Shown here one piece after another: positions 1 to 12,830 of a stretch of 64,000 nucleotides of DNA. The stretch lies in NCBI RefSeq assembly GCF_008831285.2, contig NC_045146.1, positions 19,151,149 through 19,215,148 of the forward strand, read 5' to 3'. Position 1 is the first letter of the stretch, and the number at the start of each line of letters is the position of its first letter. Source of the stretch: Nymphaea colorata. Taxonomy: Eukaryota > Streptophyta > Magnoliopsida > Nymphaeales > Nymphaeaceae. The notes under the pieces were generated by a model. The model did not search any database, was not told where the DNA came from, and was given only the letters and a program-made list of their open reading frames with translations. A program made the position numbers and the translations under genes.

Positions 1-17
1 AAGGGCTAGTTTCTTAC

Positions 18-1418
18 CTGTGACATTTGCTCTTTATCTCCATAGCGGATCTTATTATTGACAAGAAAGTCAGCCTCCTTTGCCTGAGAAGAGAAACAAA
101 AGGGCAAGGGAAAAGAAAAAAGAAAAAACAAATAATAGAGATGAAATGGTTGGACATATCATGCCAAGGAACAAACAAACTCAGATATTCCTAATAGAAT
201 CATTGGTTGACCCTGACCTTTAATGTCCTAAATCGATCACCAAGGGGAGCAAGACCATCAAGAATCGTCTTTGCCAAATACTCATTAGATCGCCCATGTT
301 TAAAGAAGTGATGCTTTAAAAGCTTCTCAGATGATGGACGCTTCCTTGGATCCTTTACTAAGCAGGCAGATACCATTTCTTTAAAAGACTGCAACAAAGT
401 AAAGCTTTCAACAGCATGACCAGTATTAGGCTCATAAAAAATTCCAGTAGAACAGTCCTCATACCTTTGAAAATCTTTTGTCTCGTTCATAGTCAAGTCC
501 TGGAGGTGCATTTTGCAAGGTCATAAGTAACACCTACAGCACACGAAGGAAAAACATTTCTTTTATTTTAAGGATAGTGAAAAAAAGGGAAATTTCACCA
601 AATGATTCCAAGTCAGAAGCCAAAGTATCGACAAAAACCTTCATTGGGGGATATTTAGAAAAAGGTGCATGACCATGAGCAAGCTCTAAAGCTGTTATTC
701 CAAAAGACCAAATGTCTGCCCTGTTTACAACAACAATAGAAAGAAGCAAGTTTTGAGACCTTTTCGGTTCTTCAAATAAACATACAACTTCATTTCCTCT
801 ACTTACTTAAAATCATAGCCATGTAGTTGTTGCATTACCTCAGGAGCCATCCTGTCAAATGGCGACATGAATAGAAACAGATGCATTTAGTTACCAAAAC
901 AACTATCAATGTTGCATATGTAACTGTAATACATTATGCAAAAAAACAACAAATGAATTACTTTAGAAAACAGCAAGACAGATATAAGAAAGGGACAAAG
1001 AAAGCACCAGCATGGAGTTCCTACAAAAGTATTCCGTGACCGTTGCCTATCACCAGTATCAAACATGCAAGCTGAAACTCCAAAATCCGCTAGCTTTACA
1101 GCACCGTTGCCATCAAGTAAAATATTCCCTGCCTGAAAGTCACAATTAGATTACACTAGAAAATATCATTACACAGTTCCAAAGCTAAGTCACATAAGTA
1201 CGTGTGATTTGCCTAAGTACCCTTGTCAGATGTGGATACAGCAACATGGGTATTTGGGTACGGCTGTATTTTAAAACATAAAAGATTATATTTTCAAACT
1301 TAATTTTGTTCTTTAATTTTGATTTTTTTCCCTTCTTTTGTGTTCCCTTCCACCAAGATTCTATATTTTCCTCTCATTTTTCACCAATTTTGAGAATTTT
1401 TGTAGACTATTATATATA

Positions 1419-1472
<54 letters not shown>

Positions 1473-4400
1473 TTTGTCGTACCCCCGTAACCAAATTTTC
1501 TAAAATTGTTGTACCCATACCCGCATCTCTATACCCATATCTGTATCATACCCGCACACCGTACCTACGTGACTTAGTTTCAAATAAATTAAATTGACTT
1601 CAAGGGCATATGTCCAGGACGTGAAACAGGTAACTGATGATATATGAGCATGAATACATGGATGCTTTCAGTTATCAACTGTTCCATCTACAGACGTTCA
1701 CTACTTCTGATAATAGTAGTCCTAAACCCACCTAGATATGGGACCTAACTGAATTCGTTATGGAAATTTTAGCTAAAGATAGAAACAAGTTCTCATGCAT
1801 CAAGTGTTGCGGAAAGGATGCTCATCGAGGGAGTAATGATTCCTCCTGGATTCTTGAAAAAGATGGGCAAGAATTAAACAATTGATCAGCACGGGAAGTC
1901 TCAGCGCAATATTAACCAGGCTATGCTTTTAAACCATGGCTGATGCCAGCCAATAGGCCAGTCTAACTTTCACATCAAATCCCAACAAGTGGCACCATTG
2001 TTATTGACACCCATGCACATATGCAGTGTAAAGTTTCAGACCGTTATTTATAGTTTTAAGGAAGTATTCACTTCTTTAAACATATAGACATAGAACTAAG
2101 TAAAATGAAGAAGCACCACAATAAATATGGCACAGGGGAAGCTTTCTTCAAGTAGAAAGACTAAAAGTTTGGAGGGAGAGAGAGAGAGAGAAGGGCTTCT
2201 ATTTATAATATTATATTAGGCAAAATCATTGTCACATATATCGTGTACGGGTATTATATAGCGAGGAATTTCTCGAGTATAATACGGCAAAGTTGTATAT
2301 CTCGGGAAAATCTCGGCAAATTTTTAAAAAATTGTAAACATTTAATAAATCCTGAAAATTATAAAAAAATTAAAAAAAACGAAAAAACTAGAAAAGAAAG
2401 TGTATAATACGCATTTTTTTCACATTTTTTATTTTCTGGCTTTTTTTTAAAAAAGACATGCTTTTTTCACGTTTTATACGGCCGACTTATTTTTTGCGTA
2501 TTATATGCATTTTTTTTTCAGAAAGACGTGTTTCCTGTGGCAAGGGGGAAAACCATTGCCACAAATATCATTCTCGGGTTTTTAATGGCAAAATTGTATT
2601 TTTTGAGAAAATCTCAGGAAAAACTCAGAAAAATTTTAAAAGTAAAAAAATTAGGTATAAGTGAAATAAATGAGAAACTAATAGGAAAACATAAATAAAA
2701 CTATATAACAATAATAAAAGGAATGTTTTAATGATAATAAAATGACGAAAATAATTTAGTTTAAGTTTATATTTGAATCTATGATAATATCAATGCTATA
2801 AATAGAAAAATGAAAAAATCGCGATAATAACCTGATAAAAAAAATTCCCAATTTTTCAAAATATCACGATTTTTTCCCCTTTTTTTTCTTATTTTTGGAA
2901 TTAATATCATGATATTTTTGAAAATGTCGCGATATCTGTGACATTGGGTAAAACGTATATCGGAAGGAGGCTTCTATAAAAAATATGAATTATGAAAATC
3001 ACTGTTCAATGCATGAGTTAATCATTTAGCAGACCCGAGAGGTCTTCATGGTCTTAAAAAAAAATGAATAATCCATCTGCAGCAACTCAAAAGGGTGAGT
3101 TTGGACTCAATATGGAGGTTAGTCCACCCGAGACTGAACAGGCTGCTTGCTACGATGTCTTAGGCTAATTTCAAACGAGCACAGTTTTACTTTTCCTGCC
3201 TTAGCTTAGCCCTGATTGGGATGGAAAACTGGTAAGTATAAGTCATTGAGTACCCAACCTGTCATCCACCCTATCTGAGCTTCAGATATGTGAAATAAAT
3301 TGGACCAAGCAACAATTAATATTCAAGTCCTCAAATCAAAACCATTATCAAAGAGCTTATTAAATGCTAGCCATAAATACTCAAAGACCAAATTAAGAAA
3401 TCATGTTTAGTAAGGAAATGAGAAGACCTTTTACTCATTTTGTATGGAGACAACAGATATATTCGTTTTTGCTTATTTTATTTCTATCCTTATATGCATG
3501 GCAATTTTTGTAATTCAGTTGCAGGTTATATGAACTTAAAATTTACGCTTTTCACATGGATAAAACATTATGGACTTAATCAGTTAATCCTCCACCATCA
3601 AGAACTGCTAGAGACCATGACTGGTCCATCCCAGTTCTCATTCATGTGTTGCAACATATACTACCCTTTGTCTATAGCCATAGTTAGTAGACTTGGGCAT
3701 CGGGCCAGACCGGCTCAGCCCGGCCCGATTAAAATAAAAAAAATATTTTTTTAAATATAAAATAAAAATTTTTGAATATAAAATATATTTTTAATAATAA
3801 AAAAATATATATTATTATTAAATAAAAATAATAAAAATCGGGCCAAGCCGGGCCGGTTTTGCCAGGCCTGGGCCCGGTGCCCAGGCATAATAGTTAGTGT
3901 GTTACATTTGTCTGTCATCCTGACAGAAGTTTCTGAGCTCTAAACCTTAATTCCCTGCTAGTAAAATGGCAGATAAATCATTTGGTAACAAAATTGTATC
4001 ACATGCGTTATGATTAGAAAAGCACACACTTCATGCTAGATGGAACATAATAGACACCCTAAATCAAAACTATTACCTTAACATCCCGATGAATGTGCCC
4101 ATGACTATGAAGATAAACGAGAGCTTTAAGCACTTCACGTAATAATGTTGCAATAACAGGTTCTTCAAACCCTTCCGCATAAGCAGATTTCATTATATGA
4201 AGACAAGAGCCTCCAGCCATATAAGGCATTACAACCCAAAGGCTATGGTCATTCGTGAAAGAGCAATGTGCTTTTAGGAGATTAGGATGATCTGTCAAAC
4301 TCATAGTCTGCACTTCACGTCGAATTCCATCCTGTACAATAGATGGTGTTAGCCTAAACAATAGATCTTAGCACCTAAGACGCCTGCAGTAAATATTTTG

Positions 4401-6685
4401 GCCAAATGGGACAAATGAAAAATGCAACGGAAAAGATCAATCAATGTGTGTGTGTGTGTGTGTGTGTGTTAACGAGACATTGACTAATGCCTATATCAAA
4501 GTACTGAACTAAGTCCTCACTGGTTCTTCTTCATGAAACAGATGAACTGCTCCTGGTATAGGTTCATTGGTATTTTTTGTCCCAGTGAAGAAGTTAAGCT
4601 GGTGCTGCGCTGAACGAGCATGCATCAGGGTGATAAGCTGATCCAACTAGCCAGTCGCCCTCCTATGGAGGTATACTGTAACAGACATTGAGACATATCA
4701 ACCCTCCTCTATCCATCATAAACAAGGGGCCTTCTCCTTCTGATTCATCACCCGGGAGTTTGAGGGGTCAATGCTTGTCTATGCCCCTCACATCCGAGTA
4801 TAAAGCCCATAGAACTAGCATTGCTTTCCCTTGTTCCATAGCTATATTCATCAATTACCAGCTACTCATGCAAGGCAACACTAAATCCTCCTTGGGACTA
4901 ACCACTTCCTAGCCACACAAAAGTGAACTTCTTCATGCCCTTCTTTTTGCATATTTCTTTCTATTATTACTCAATGCACTATGTGATCAGTAGAACGAGT
5001 CAATGCCATTGATAGGGTAATAGTAATACTGATACTTCAATAAAAAAGCACTCTAGAAAAAGAAGTTTGTTCTGCTCTTCTTTTAGCATGTTTGTTCCCA
5101 TTTGCCTAGTTCAGTGAAATTGTTAGACTTAAAGATGTGCTCAAAGATCAAGATATGTGCAGAAATGACCAAGATTGACCATATGCCATTTCCTAAAAGA
5201 ACATAACTAGATCCAGTTGGTAGAAATGAATTTACAGTTTCAGCATTGAAGTTTGACATCAAGCAGATGTATGTCATCTCCATTCATGAAGCAGAAGCAA
5301 AATACTCGATTAAAAAAAAAAGTTCATAAGTAGACTGACACGAGCCATCAATAGTCAGCAACCACCAACTCACATTCAAATCATGTTTTTAGAAGCAGAA
5401 CAAAATTCAACCATTTTCTAATCCAAAAACTACTAAATATGAGAAAGAACCCTGTGAATGATACTCTAAATGACCAAAGACGCTCATCTAGTGGCTGTGA
5501 ATCCTCATTCCTTGAAGAATCCTGATCCAATGGACAAGGAATCTTAGTCCCCTCATGAATAATACTTTCAAAGTTCAGGAACTGAGAGATCCTTGAGAAG
5601 AATGCTCGTTCTTGTGATGGCTACCAATCTAATTTCATGTACTTCTGAATTACTCCCTCAGCTTCCTATTCATGTCTACCCATTCGTGTGATGGTTGTTT
5701 ACCTAATTTCATGTATTGCTTCCTAATGATTTCCAATACTACTTCCTATTAGTGTTCACTGCCTAAATTGTCTAGAATTTGAAATCAACTAGTTGTAATT
5801 ACCTACAGCCTGCCCTGATTCAGTTCCCATCTCACAAGCATGATAGAAACAAGAATAAATAAATGAAATCTTACAAAACTATTACAGCTATTAAACATAA
5901 CAAAATATGACATTCTTGGTCATGGTTATACTGTTTGTCATTTTTTGTTATTAATGTCACATAAACAGGAATGAGAAGCATCAGCAATAAGTCAAATTAT
6001 AAGGAGGAAAAAGTAGGAGCATTGTCTCCCACCATAATTGAAGACCAAGAATGAGAAGTATAAGCAATGAAGTAACACATTAGTGATGAGAAAATCAAGA
6101 TGATAAAAAGCATACTAATGATGCATAATCTCTGAAATTCACACCTACAAGGTGAAACAAAGTGATTTCGGGAGCAAGACTACTCCAGCAAGAATTTTCA
6201 ATCAGCCTAGGTACAGCATAATATATGTATTTATGCATAGCCAAAAGATGTAGACGTTTCATCAAAGAAAAGGCCCTCTTACTCAGGTTGCTGTGTGATG
6301 ATCTACCAACAACTGAAATTTTTATGGCCCAAGGTTTATTTACAATCCAACTAGAAAGAAATATAGTAAGCATATACAGTAGCCAAGAACTAAAAGTTAC
6401 TTCCTTCAAAAAGTATTGACCTTTGTCATTACAAACAGGCATTGAGGTGCCAAACTCACAATTTCTAAATTACTTGAAATGCAATTATCATAATATTATT
6501 TAATTGAAAAAGCATACCAGGTCATTATTGCACTTCTCCAGGTCCAAAACCTTGATAGCAACTATTTCATTAAGTGGAACACAAAGAGCCCTGTATACTG
6601 TCGCACTGACACCTTCACCAACTTCTTCATATAGTTTGTAATCTTTTGAACTGACTGGAAATTTCTTCTCAGGTGCATGTTCCAT
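18..6685 (-). CDS. STE20/OSR1-type serine/threonine protein kinase (BLUS1 group), 3' part beyond window
   Basis: Protein kinase of the plant STE20/SPS1 (OSR1/FRAY-like) group, which phosphorylates Ser/Thr; BLUS1 of this group acts in guard-cell signalling, but the target here is unknown. Coding exons on the minus strand: 6685-6518, 4331-4077, 1132-1008, 851-807, 720-639, 533-465, 388-218, 83-18. All joins keep phase with GT-AG signals and give 327 residues before the left edge. Visible motifs: glycine loop GEGVSATV (residues 23-30), Lys45 in VAIK, HRDVK (137-141), DFG (157-159), activation segment NTFVGTPCW followed by MAPE, then ADIWSFG. After the kinase domain the chain enters the family's conserved linker ([10 protein letters not shown]). 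The ATG at 6685 precedes the usual short N-terminus ([10 protein letters not shown]) in a CCATGG context. Intron 2 (1133-4076) holds three fold-back elements. The C-terminal regulatory half is not in the window. Kinase group is certain; the exact orthologue is not. Confidence 0.93.
1182..1580. mobile_element. Fold-back element with ~21-bp inverted termini in kinase intron 2
   Basis: Arms at 1182-1202 and 1560-1580 are near-perfect inverted copies (core CTAAGTCAC then TA, a purine, GTACG). Inside are inverted GGGTA/TACCC-rich stretches around a central (AT)n tract at 1431-1469. No coding capacity. Flanks TTCCAAA and TTTCAAA are similar, but a target-site duplication is not proven. A non-autonomous element is the best reading. 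Confidence 0.65.
2226..2947. mobile_element. AT-rich fold-back element with TGTCACAKATATCG termini
   Basis: The left arm reads ATTGTCACATATATCG near 2229 and the right arm is its inverted near-copy (CGATATCTGTGACATT, 2930-2945). The ~700 bp between is very AT-rich, with repeated short motifs (TCTCGGGAAAATCTC, TATAATACG) and no coding capacity. It lies in kinase intron 2. Superfamily not assigned. Confidence 0.45.
3689..3889. mobile_element. GC-armed fold-back element with 9-bp target-site duplication
   Basis: Very GC-rich arms (TTGGGCATCGGGCC at 3693-3706; GGCCCGGTGCCCAGG near 3870-3884) are inverted repeats around a ~100-bp almost pure AT core. The element is flanked on both sides by the direct repeat ATAGTTAGT (3680-3688 and 3890-3898), a perfect target-site duplication. 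Nine bp fits Mutator-like elements; eight of the nine would also fit hAT. It lies in kinase intron 2. Confidence 0.75.
4445..4469. repeat. (TG)n microsatellite in kinase intron 1
   Basis: Uninterrupted TG dinucleotide run in the intron between coding exons 1 and 2. Confidence 0.9.
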
Positions 6686-9017
6686 GGTTGTTGCTTGTCA
6701 CAAGTCATCAATGCACTCAATACTCCAGTACGGGATGGAAAACATTACAACGTTCACCTTTATGGATGATATAAGCCAAGTAATAGACAGGCTCTTCCAG
6801 AAAGACCAAGGATGCTCCCCAGAATAACATTTGTGCGAAGTAAAGTTGCTGAAACTAAATACGTTATTGTCTTATCATACTTGGGGCGGGTGGCTGTACT
6901 ACAAAACCCCAAAGTTTCAGACTCCTAGGTAGGAAGATCAAATAAAGGTTCTGATTTACACTTGCTTATTTGAGTTTTTATGCAGGAAAAAGGAGCCAGA
7001 TGAACACACTCAATTCTAAGTGATGTTGAGATGCTGACCAAAACGCTCTTTTGGTACTACCCCGGAGAACAAAACATTCGGCAGCAAATGATTACAGAGG
7101 GTACAAGTTTAACAAGCATGATATCTGGATGAAAAAATAGCATGATAAGTCAACATTATGCCAAACAGCATTTGTAATTAGACTAATAATCACCAAGGAT
7201 ATCAAATGTCAAACAATGTATGGAGATGCTAGAGAAAAAGAGAGAGACAGAGAGAGACATGGATCAGATAGTAAGAGCCACAACCCTATTAAAACTAAAA
7301 CACAAATATTTAATGAACTGTCTAAACCTAGAATGCTAAAATATCAAGAGAAAAACCATGATATTATCCAAGAGTTCATTTGCTCAATACGCTTGCAAGT
7401 AAGAGTCCATTGAAATATTTCATCGAAGTCAGGCAAGGAACACTGACAACTTTACAAAAACAAAGATAAATTTCTTTGTCCAGCAAAGGTGAAATGATGT
7501 TAGCAGTAGCAATGGATCCTTTTTTTACGTTCGTTGCACTCGCATAACGAGTGTAGAATTTGTTCCCAGTTACAACTCACTGTATCCTATTCCTGGTGTC
7601 AGTTCAAGTAGAAATCGTTAAACAGAAAACATACTAGAGAACCATTACGTAGAAGGCATCTAGAACGAACATGAGCATTAAATAGAAAGCAACAAAGAGC
7701 ACAATGACAAGTAGATCAAGAATCACAGAAATAGGTTATAATCTTAGCAACAAAATCAGTGACATTTGGATTTAATGAACACACACACACTCTCTCTGTT
7801 GTGAAAGGACATTTTAACACTCTTGCTGAAACTGTTTATGATAGAACGGAAGAAGTACAACAAGGTTATATGGTACAAGCTGGGCATGAGCATCAAGAAG
7901 CAAATGATGCACCACATTCATCATGTGACTTCACGGTTGGCAGAAACATGACAAAATGTCAACATGTTAAGATATAATTCGTACAATATAAGTTGGTTTC
8001 CTTGAATAGTAAGAAAAAATAACTCCCAATTGTTCTCAACTTTGAACTTCATATCTTGAATCTAAGAGGATAACAAAAGACAATACAAAGATCAGAAGGA
8101 CAATTTCTAAAAATATCATCCATGGTTCTTGACCATGCCTTAAGGCAGCTGGAAATCAGTCTCCAGCTGAATAATATCAAAGGCAAGACTTTATCGGTTC
8201 CTACGTTTAAGACTGACACAAAAATGGAACTTCCACGAGTGGAAAGTAATAAGGTATCTGCATTACTGCAAAAAAATATTAATCAGCGCATCAATGTCAA
8301 AGGAGGAGAAGATTAATCAATGAACATAACTCCGATTTTTTTTGCATACCAGTAAAGGAGGCTGTTGCAGGGGGGAAAAAACGTTATTCTGGAAACAACG
8401 TAGAAGACTTTTTCATATTACAAAACATTGTGAAACTATTCCTCTTTGATCAGCAACGAGGATCAGGCAGAACCAACCAGATTACATCAAGGAAGGGACA
8501 GTAAAAATGTGCACAATTTTCACAGAAAGGCACCAAACTGACTGTTTGGAGTTTAATTTTAGGAGAACAAAGTAACGGAAACACTGCGGAAATTGGAGGC
8601 AACTTTATATTCGAAGGTAAAATCAAAGATACTAAGAAAATCCAGTCCGATGGGTGGTAGGGAAAAAGTATAGACCCCGTGCCTTTTTTCCAGTCTATAC
8701 ACATAACCCCTAGTACCATGGAACTTCCAAAATCAAAATTTTCCTATGCCCAGAGCTCCCCAAGACCACCAAACGTTCAAACCTGAACCAGAAAGCACTA
8801 CATTTTTAAACTAAAAAAGAGACAAAAACACATAAAGAACAACAAAAAACAAAACGAACACTCAAATTTGCTCACATCACAGAAACTCTGACCCCCGATC
8901 GCCCGAGAACATCAAAAAACCGTTCGACTGGCTAAGCCGCATCAGACACCAACAAAAAATTGAACCAGCCGACCACATATTAGCTCGAAGGGGTATCTAA
9001 CTGGATAGCTCCCTTAC

Positions 9018-9310
9018 CCGAGACAAGGAAAAGGAACAAAGCTATCAACCGGTAGCCTCTGGAAGCGAACTCTCAGAGAACTCCAGCAACTCCGAGAAGA
9101 AACCCCTATCTCCAGACCGATCTTCCGCAAATGATTCTGATTCCAAAGAATCGGAGAGGCCTAATTAACTCTCTGAATCTCCTGCCGATCAGAGAAAGGA
9201 AGAGAGAGATAGAGGAATGCAAAGAGAGAGATAGGGACGATCCTCAGAAGATATAGGGATCCGAAGGAGCAGAGGAAGAGAGAATGAGCGAGAGGGAGAC
9301 TGGGAGAGAA
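9018..9310 (-). other. Probable 5' leader exon and promoter-proximal region of the kinase gene
   Basis: Minus-strand sequence here is pyrimidine-rich (several CTCTCT runs) and more GC-rich than its surroundings, as plant 5' leaders often are. A canonical donor (CTCGG followed by GTAAGG) lies at 9018/9017, so this could be a noncoding first exon with a ~2.3 kb intron running to just upstream of the ATG at 6685. The acceptor and transcription start were not identified. Inference only. Confidence 0.4.
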
Positions 9311-9622
9311 GCGACGACGTGGGGCCCGCAGTCTTTTTTGTCTTCGCCAGTGGTTTTGTGGGTCCCGCCCGTGGGCAGTCAGATAAATTGAAGCTGATTT
9401 GGTGTAGAAGAGAGGAGAGAAAGAAAAACGGATTCACTAATCAACTTCCATAATAGCCTTATTAATTATTCATATTATGATCAACACTATTCTTCTAGAT
9501 AGCATTTTTTTTTTAAGGAATCGAATTGGACACATGGCTACAACAAGCCACCCAACCCAACCGAGGGGTTCATAATTGTGTCCACCAACCATCGCAGACA
9601 GGTGTTTGGGCCCATACATATT

Positions 9623-10025
9623 TAGGGGTTAAAACGAGTCCAGTCAAGCTCGAGAGCTTGAGCTCGGCTCGACTTGACTCGAGTTCGAGGAGAATAGCTC
9701 GAGTTCGACTCGACAGTTACATGTTGAGCTCAAGCTTGACTTGATTAAAGCTCAACAAACTCGTTTGAATGAAATTGATATTCATCGTTACGTGTTACGA
9801 CTCGATTAAGGTTCGACAAACTCGTAAAATCGTTTGAATATATCAACTTGATTAAGGCTCGAGTTCGACTCGGTAATTACGTGTTGAGCTCAAACTCAAC
9901 TCGATTATTTGAACGAATCGACTTATGAACTCGATCTCGGCTCGCTAAATAAATGATGCGGCTCGAACTCGTTCACAGGCCGAGCTTTAACGAGTTGAAC
10001 TCGAGTAGCTTGTTGTTTACCCCTA
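9623..10025. mobile_element. hAT-like MITE, copy A (GAGCTCGA-rich fold-back family)
   Basis: Begins TAGGGGTTAAAACGAG and ends with the inverted form (TTGTTTACCCCTA). The interior is dominated by short palindromic words such as GAGCTCGA and CTCGACTCGA. Same family as 12371-12830 and 56970-57415. The flanks share only a degenerate duplication, so it looks like an older insertion. Confidence 0.65.
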
Positions 10026-11765
10026 CATGCCTTGAAGCCGAGGTTGAAGCTTCAAAAAAGTGGTCAAGTAAGTGGTTTCCTAATCCAGAAGCAATGGTCA
10101 GAGTTGAATCCGGAGTTGGACTAAAAAAAAAAAGTAAATTCTCATTAATCTGTCAGCTTGCTTCTAGACGGGGATTGGCCAAACTGGGTGCTTGAAGTCA
10201 ATTTTAGGCTAAATTTTCGGTACCCACACCCAAATTTGGACCCGCTCCAAGTAAAAGTTGGACATCTTGGTGTTCTTGGATCTTTTCTTCTGTCCATAAA
10301 TTGTAGGGTCCAGCAAGGAGAAAACTGGACCTTTCAAGCCGTAGTAAACGTCCCCTTGAGAACAAAGCAAACCCACTTTTGGATCCGAACTCGCGGGTGT
10401 CAACTGGATAACCCCGTCTTTCCTCAGACCCTAGCGGACCCGATTCCGGTCCATTTGGTTCAAGATTTGGATGGTTCTTGAATAGGTTCAGTATTCTGCT
10501 CTTCCCCAAGGCAACTGTCCGATCGGATCCAATTGGTCTAAAAAAAAAAAAAAAAACTTGGTCTTAGAAAGCGTTTGCAAGTTTGGGTCCAACATCTCGA
10601 ACCCATAAAATACATGATGAAATGATTGAAGCCCACAAACAAAATAAATAAGGAGCACCAATGTATAAATAAGCAAATAATAAAGACAACCAACATGCAA
10701 ATATTGTATAACATGTGGCTCCACCACTGCCGACAAGCCATGGATATCTGAGATTATATATATATATATAAGTTCATTATTTCGTGAACTTGAGTTTAAT
10801 ATACCTAGTAAAATGCACAAAAAATTGATCATGCCTTCGCAGCAATCTTCATGTCAGCGTCTCAAAAGCCATATAATAAGAATATAACAACAGTTTAAAT
10901 ACAATGGTAAGGTGCTAGTAGAATTAGATCGCTAAATGAATAAGAAAACGGATATTCCATGTTAACAGAAGAAGAATATACTTAAAACCACAATGAAACC
11001 ATTTAGGTACATAGAATGATCATAAAATCTCATTCTCCCAAGTAGATTTAACCTAACTTGAATTAGAAATGGAGAAATAATGCTTATGGTTAAGTTGAGA
11101 ATTAAGATCAAACTTGCGTCATTTGGATCCAAATTTGATGCAGCTTCCAAACTCGAGTCTTGTTTGTATCTCAACTAGGGTAATTGGGAGACTTTTTTCA
11201 TATAGATTCTTGATCGGTATCCAGATCCAAAACACTTAGAATCCACCTCACCCAATCAAACGCGTCCAAGTGAAAGCACATTAAGACAAGAAAGGAGTGA
11301 GTCATGGTGCCCGAATGTCCGGGTCCAACATAAAGACCCAGTATGGAGTGGATCCACGTCAGTGTGGCCCATGGACAGCTCTCCCTGCTGCAGCCGCTCC
11401 TTGATTTGAAGTCTCTCTCTCCCTCTCTCTCTTTCTCCAGTCAATTACATCTCATTTAGTTGATTTCTTCAAATCTTTTTTCATTTAGTTGTTTTCTTCA
11501 ATTTTTTTATATTTAATTTTATAAAATAGTTATTGACTTTTAATGATATTGTATCTTTCTCTATTCAACTCAAACACAAAATATATTTTGAAAAAAACAA
11601 TGAATTCTGAAGTCAAGGATAACAATTAGGAAGTCAAGATCTAATTTTCATGCACATTTAATTGAACAAGAAACTGTTCATAATGATCAGTTGACATAAG
11701 TTTCATGTTTTATTTTAGCCTTTTCTCATCATTCTTCCTTTCCCTTTCTCGAACATTTCTCTTTC

Positions 11766-11790
<25 letters not shown>
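11766..11790. repeat. (TA)n microsatellite
   Basis: Uninterrupted TA run in intergenic DNA. Confidence 0.9.
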
Positions 11791-11797
<7 letters not shown>

Positions 11798-11799
11798 CC

Positions 11800-12130
11800 T
11801 TTTGGGTTAGGTGGCATGTAAGTTTATGTCTTCGGTTCAATTTTTGGAGGGTGTTATCCTGATAGTATTGAAAAGTAGTGAATAGGAGTTGAGGGTTGCC
11901 ATTTGGCTAATGTGGATGTGTATCAAACATGATTTCGGTGTCTCAGTTGACACCCCCATTATGCTTCAACTTGCATATCAGTGTTTTTTCTTTTACAGTA
12001 CATAAAGTCGATATCACGAGAATTTGAGACAGAGACTCTCCACCTGCCAGCCCCATCTTATCCGTTGTGTCAACCCTATGAGAGATGCCAAACTAGTTTA
12101 GTGAATAACAGCTTTTATTGTGAGCCAATT
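11800..12130. repeat. Possible dispersed repeat sharing blocks with 41.2 kb and 43.5 kb
   Basis: The block TTCAACTTGCATRTCAGYG occurs near 11963 and 43546, with a relative near 41261 (TTCAACTTGCATGTAAGCG). CCGTTGTGTCAACCC follows in the 11.9 and 43.5 kb copies. Upstream GGTTCAATTTTTGG (about 11837) resembles a pol III B box, so a SINE origin is possible but weakly supported. Confidence 0.3.
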
Positions 12131-12370
12131 TTTTGTTGGCAAGCTATTAGAAAATGTCGGCAGAACAATGCATTAAACCTTGAATGCTGAAAACAACAGT
12201 CATTTGGGAAGTTAAATGATCGACTTAAGTCTATCTAAATTCTTTTGACATGCCAAATTAGGCTAAAACAGAAAGTAGCTTCAAATACAAAAGCTGAAAC
12301 TACAAATGACAGTGAGATTCCAAAGCTCTCCAAGTTAAAATGCTGAAATAAGAGCTCAACTCCTTACCAT

Positions 12371-12830
12371 TAGGGGTGAACAACGAGCTCAACTCGACTC
12401 GTGAACGAGTTCGAGCCGAGTCATTTGCTTAACAAGTCGAACTCAAGTTCATGAGTCGACTCGTTTAAATAATCGAGTTAAGTTCGAGCTCAATATGCAA
12501 CTGTCGAGTCGAGTTCGAGCCTTAATACAGTTTGTGGAACCTTAATCAAGTCGATATATTCAAACGAGTTTACGAATTTGTCAAGCCTTAATCGAATAGA
12601 GTTTGAGCTCAACATATAATGATGAATATCAATTCTATTCAAACGAGTTTATTAAGCCTTAATTGTGTCATGTTCAACACGTAACTGTCGAGTTGAACTC
12701 GAGTTGCTTCCATCGATCTATTCTCGGCTCGAGCTCGAGCTATTCTCGGCTCGAGCTCGAGTTGCCTCCGTTGAGCTATTCTCGGCTCGAGTTCGAGCAT
12801 GCGGCTTGACTCGACTTGTGTTCACCCCTA
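12371..12830. mobile_element. hAT-like MITE, copy B with perfect 8-bp target-site duplication
   Basis: Starts TAGGGGTGAACAACGAG and ends with the inverted GTGTTCACCCCTA. Both sides carry the direct repeat CTTACCAT (12363-12370 and 12831-12838). An 8-bp duplication with TAGGG-type termini is typical of the hAT superfamily. At 460 bp with no open frame of note it is non-autonomous. The interior is a quasi-palindromic arrangement of GAGCTCGA-like words. Confidence 0.85.

Noticed and set aside
10158-10509. Overlapping 101-107 codon frames on both strands
   Set aside because: GGATCC/GGGTCC-rich, partly palindromic sequence; no recognisable protein and both strands equally open.
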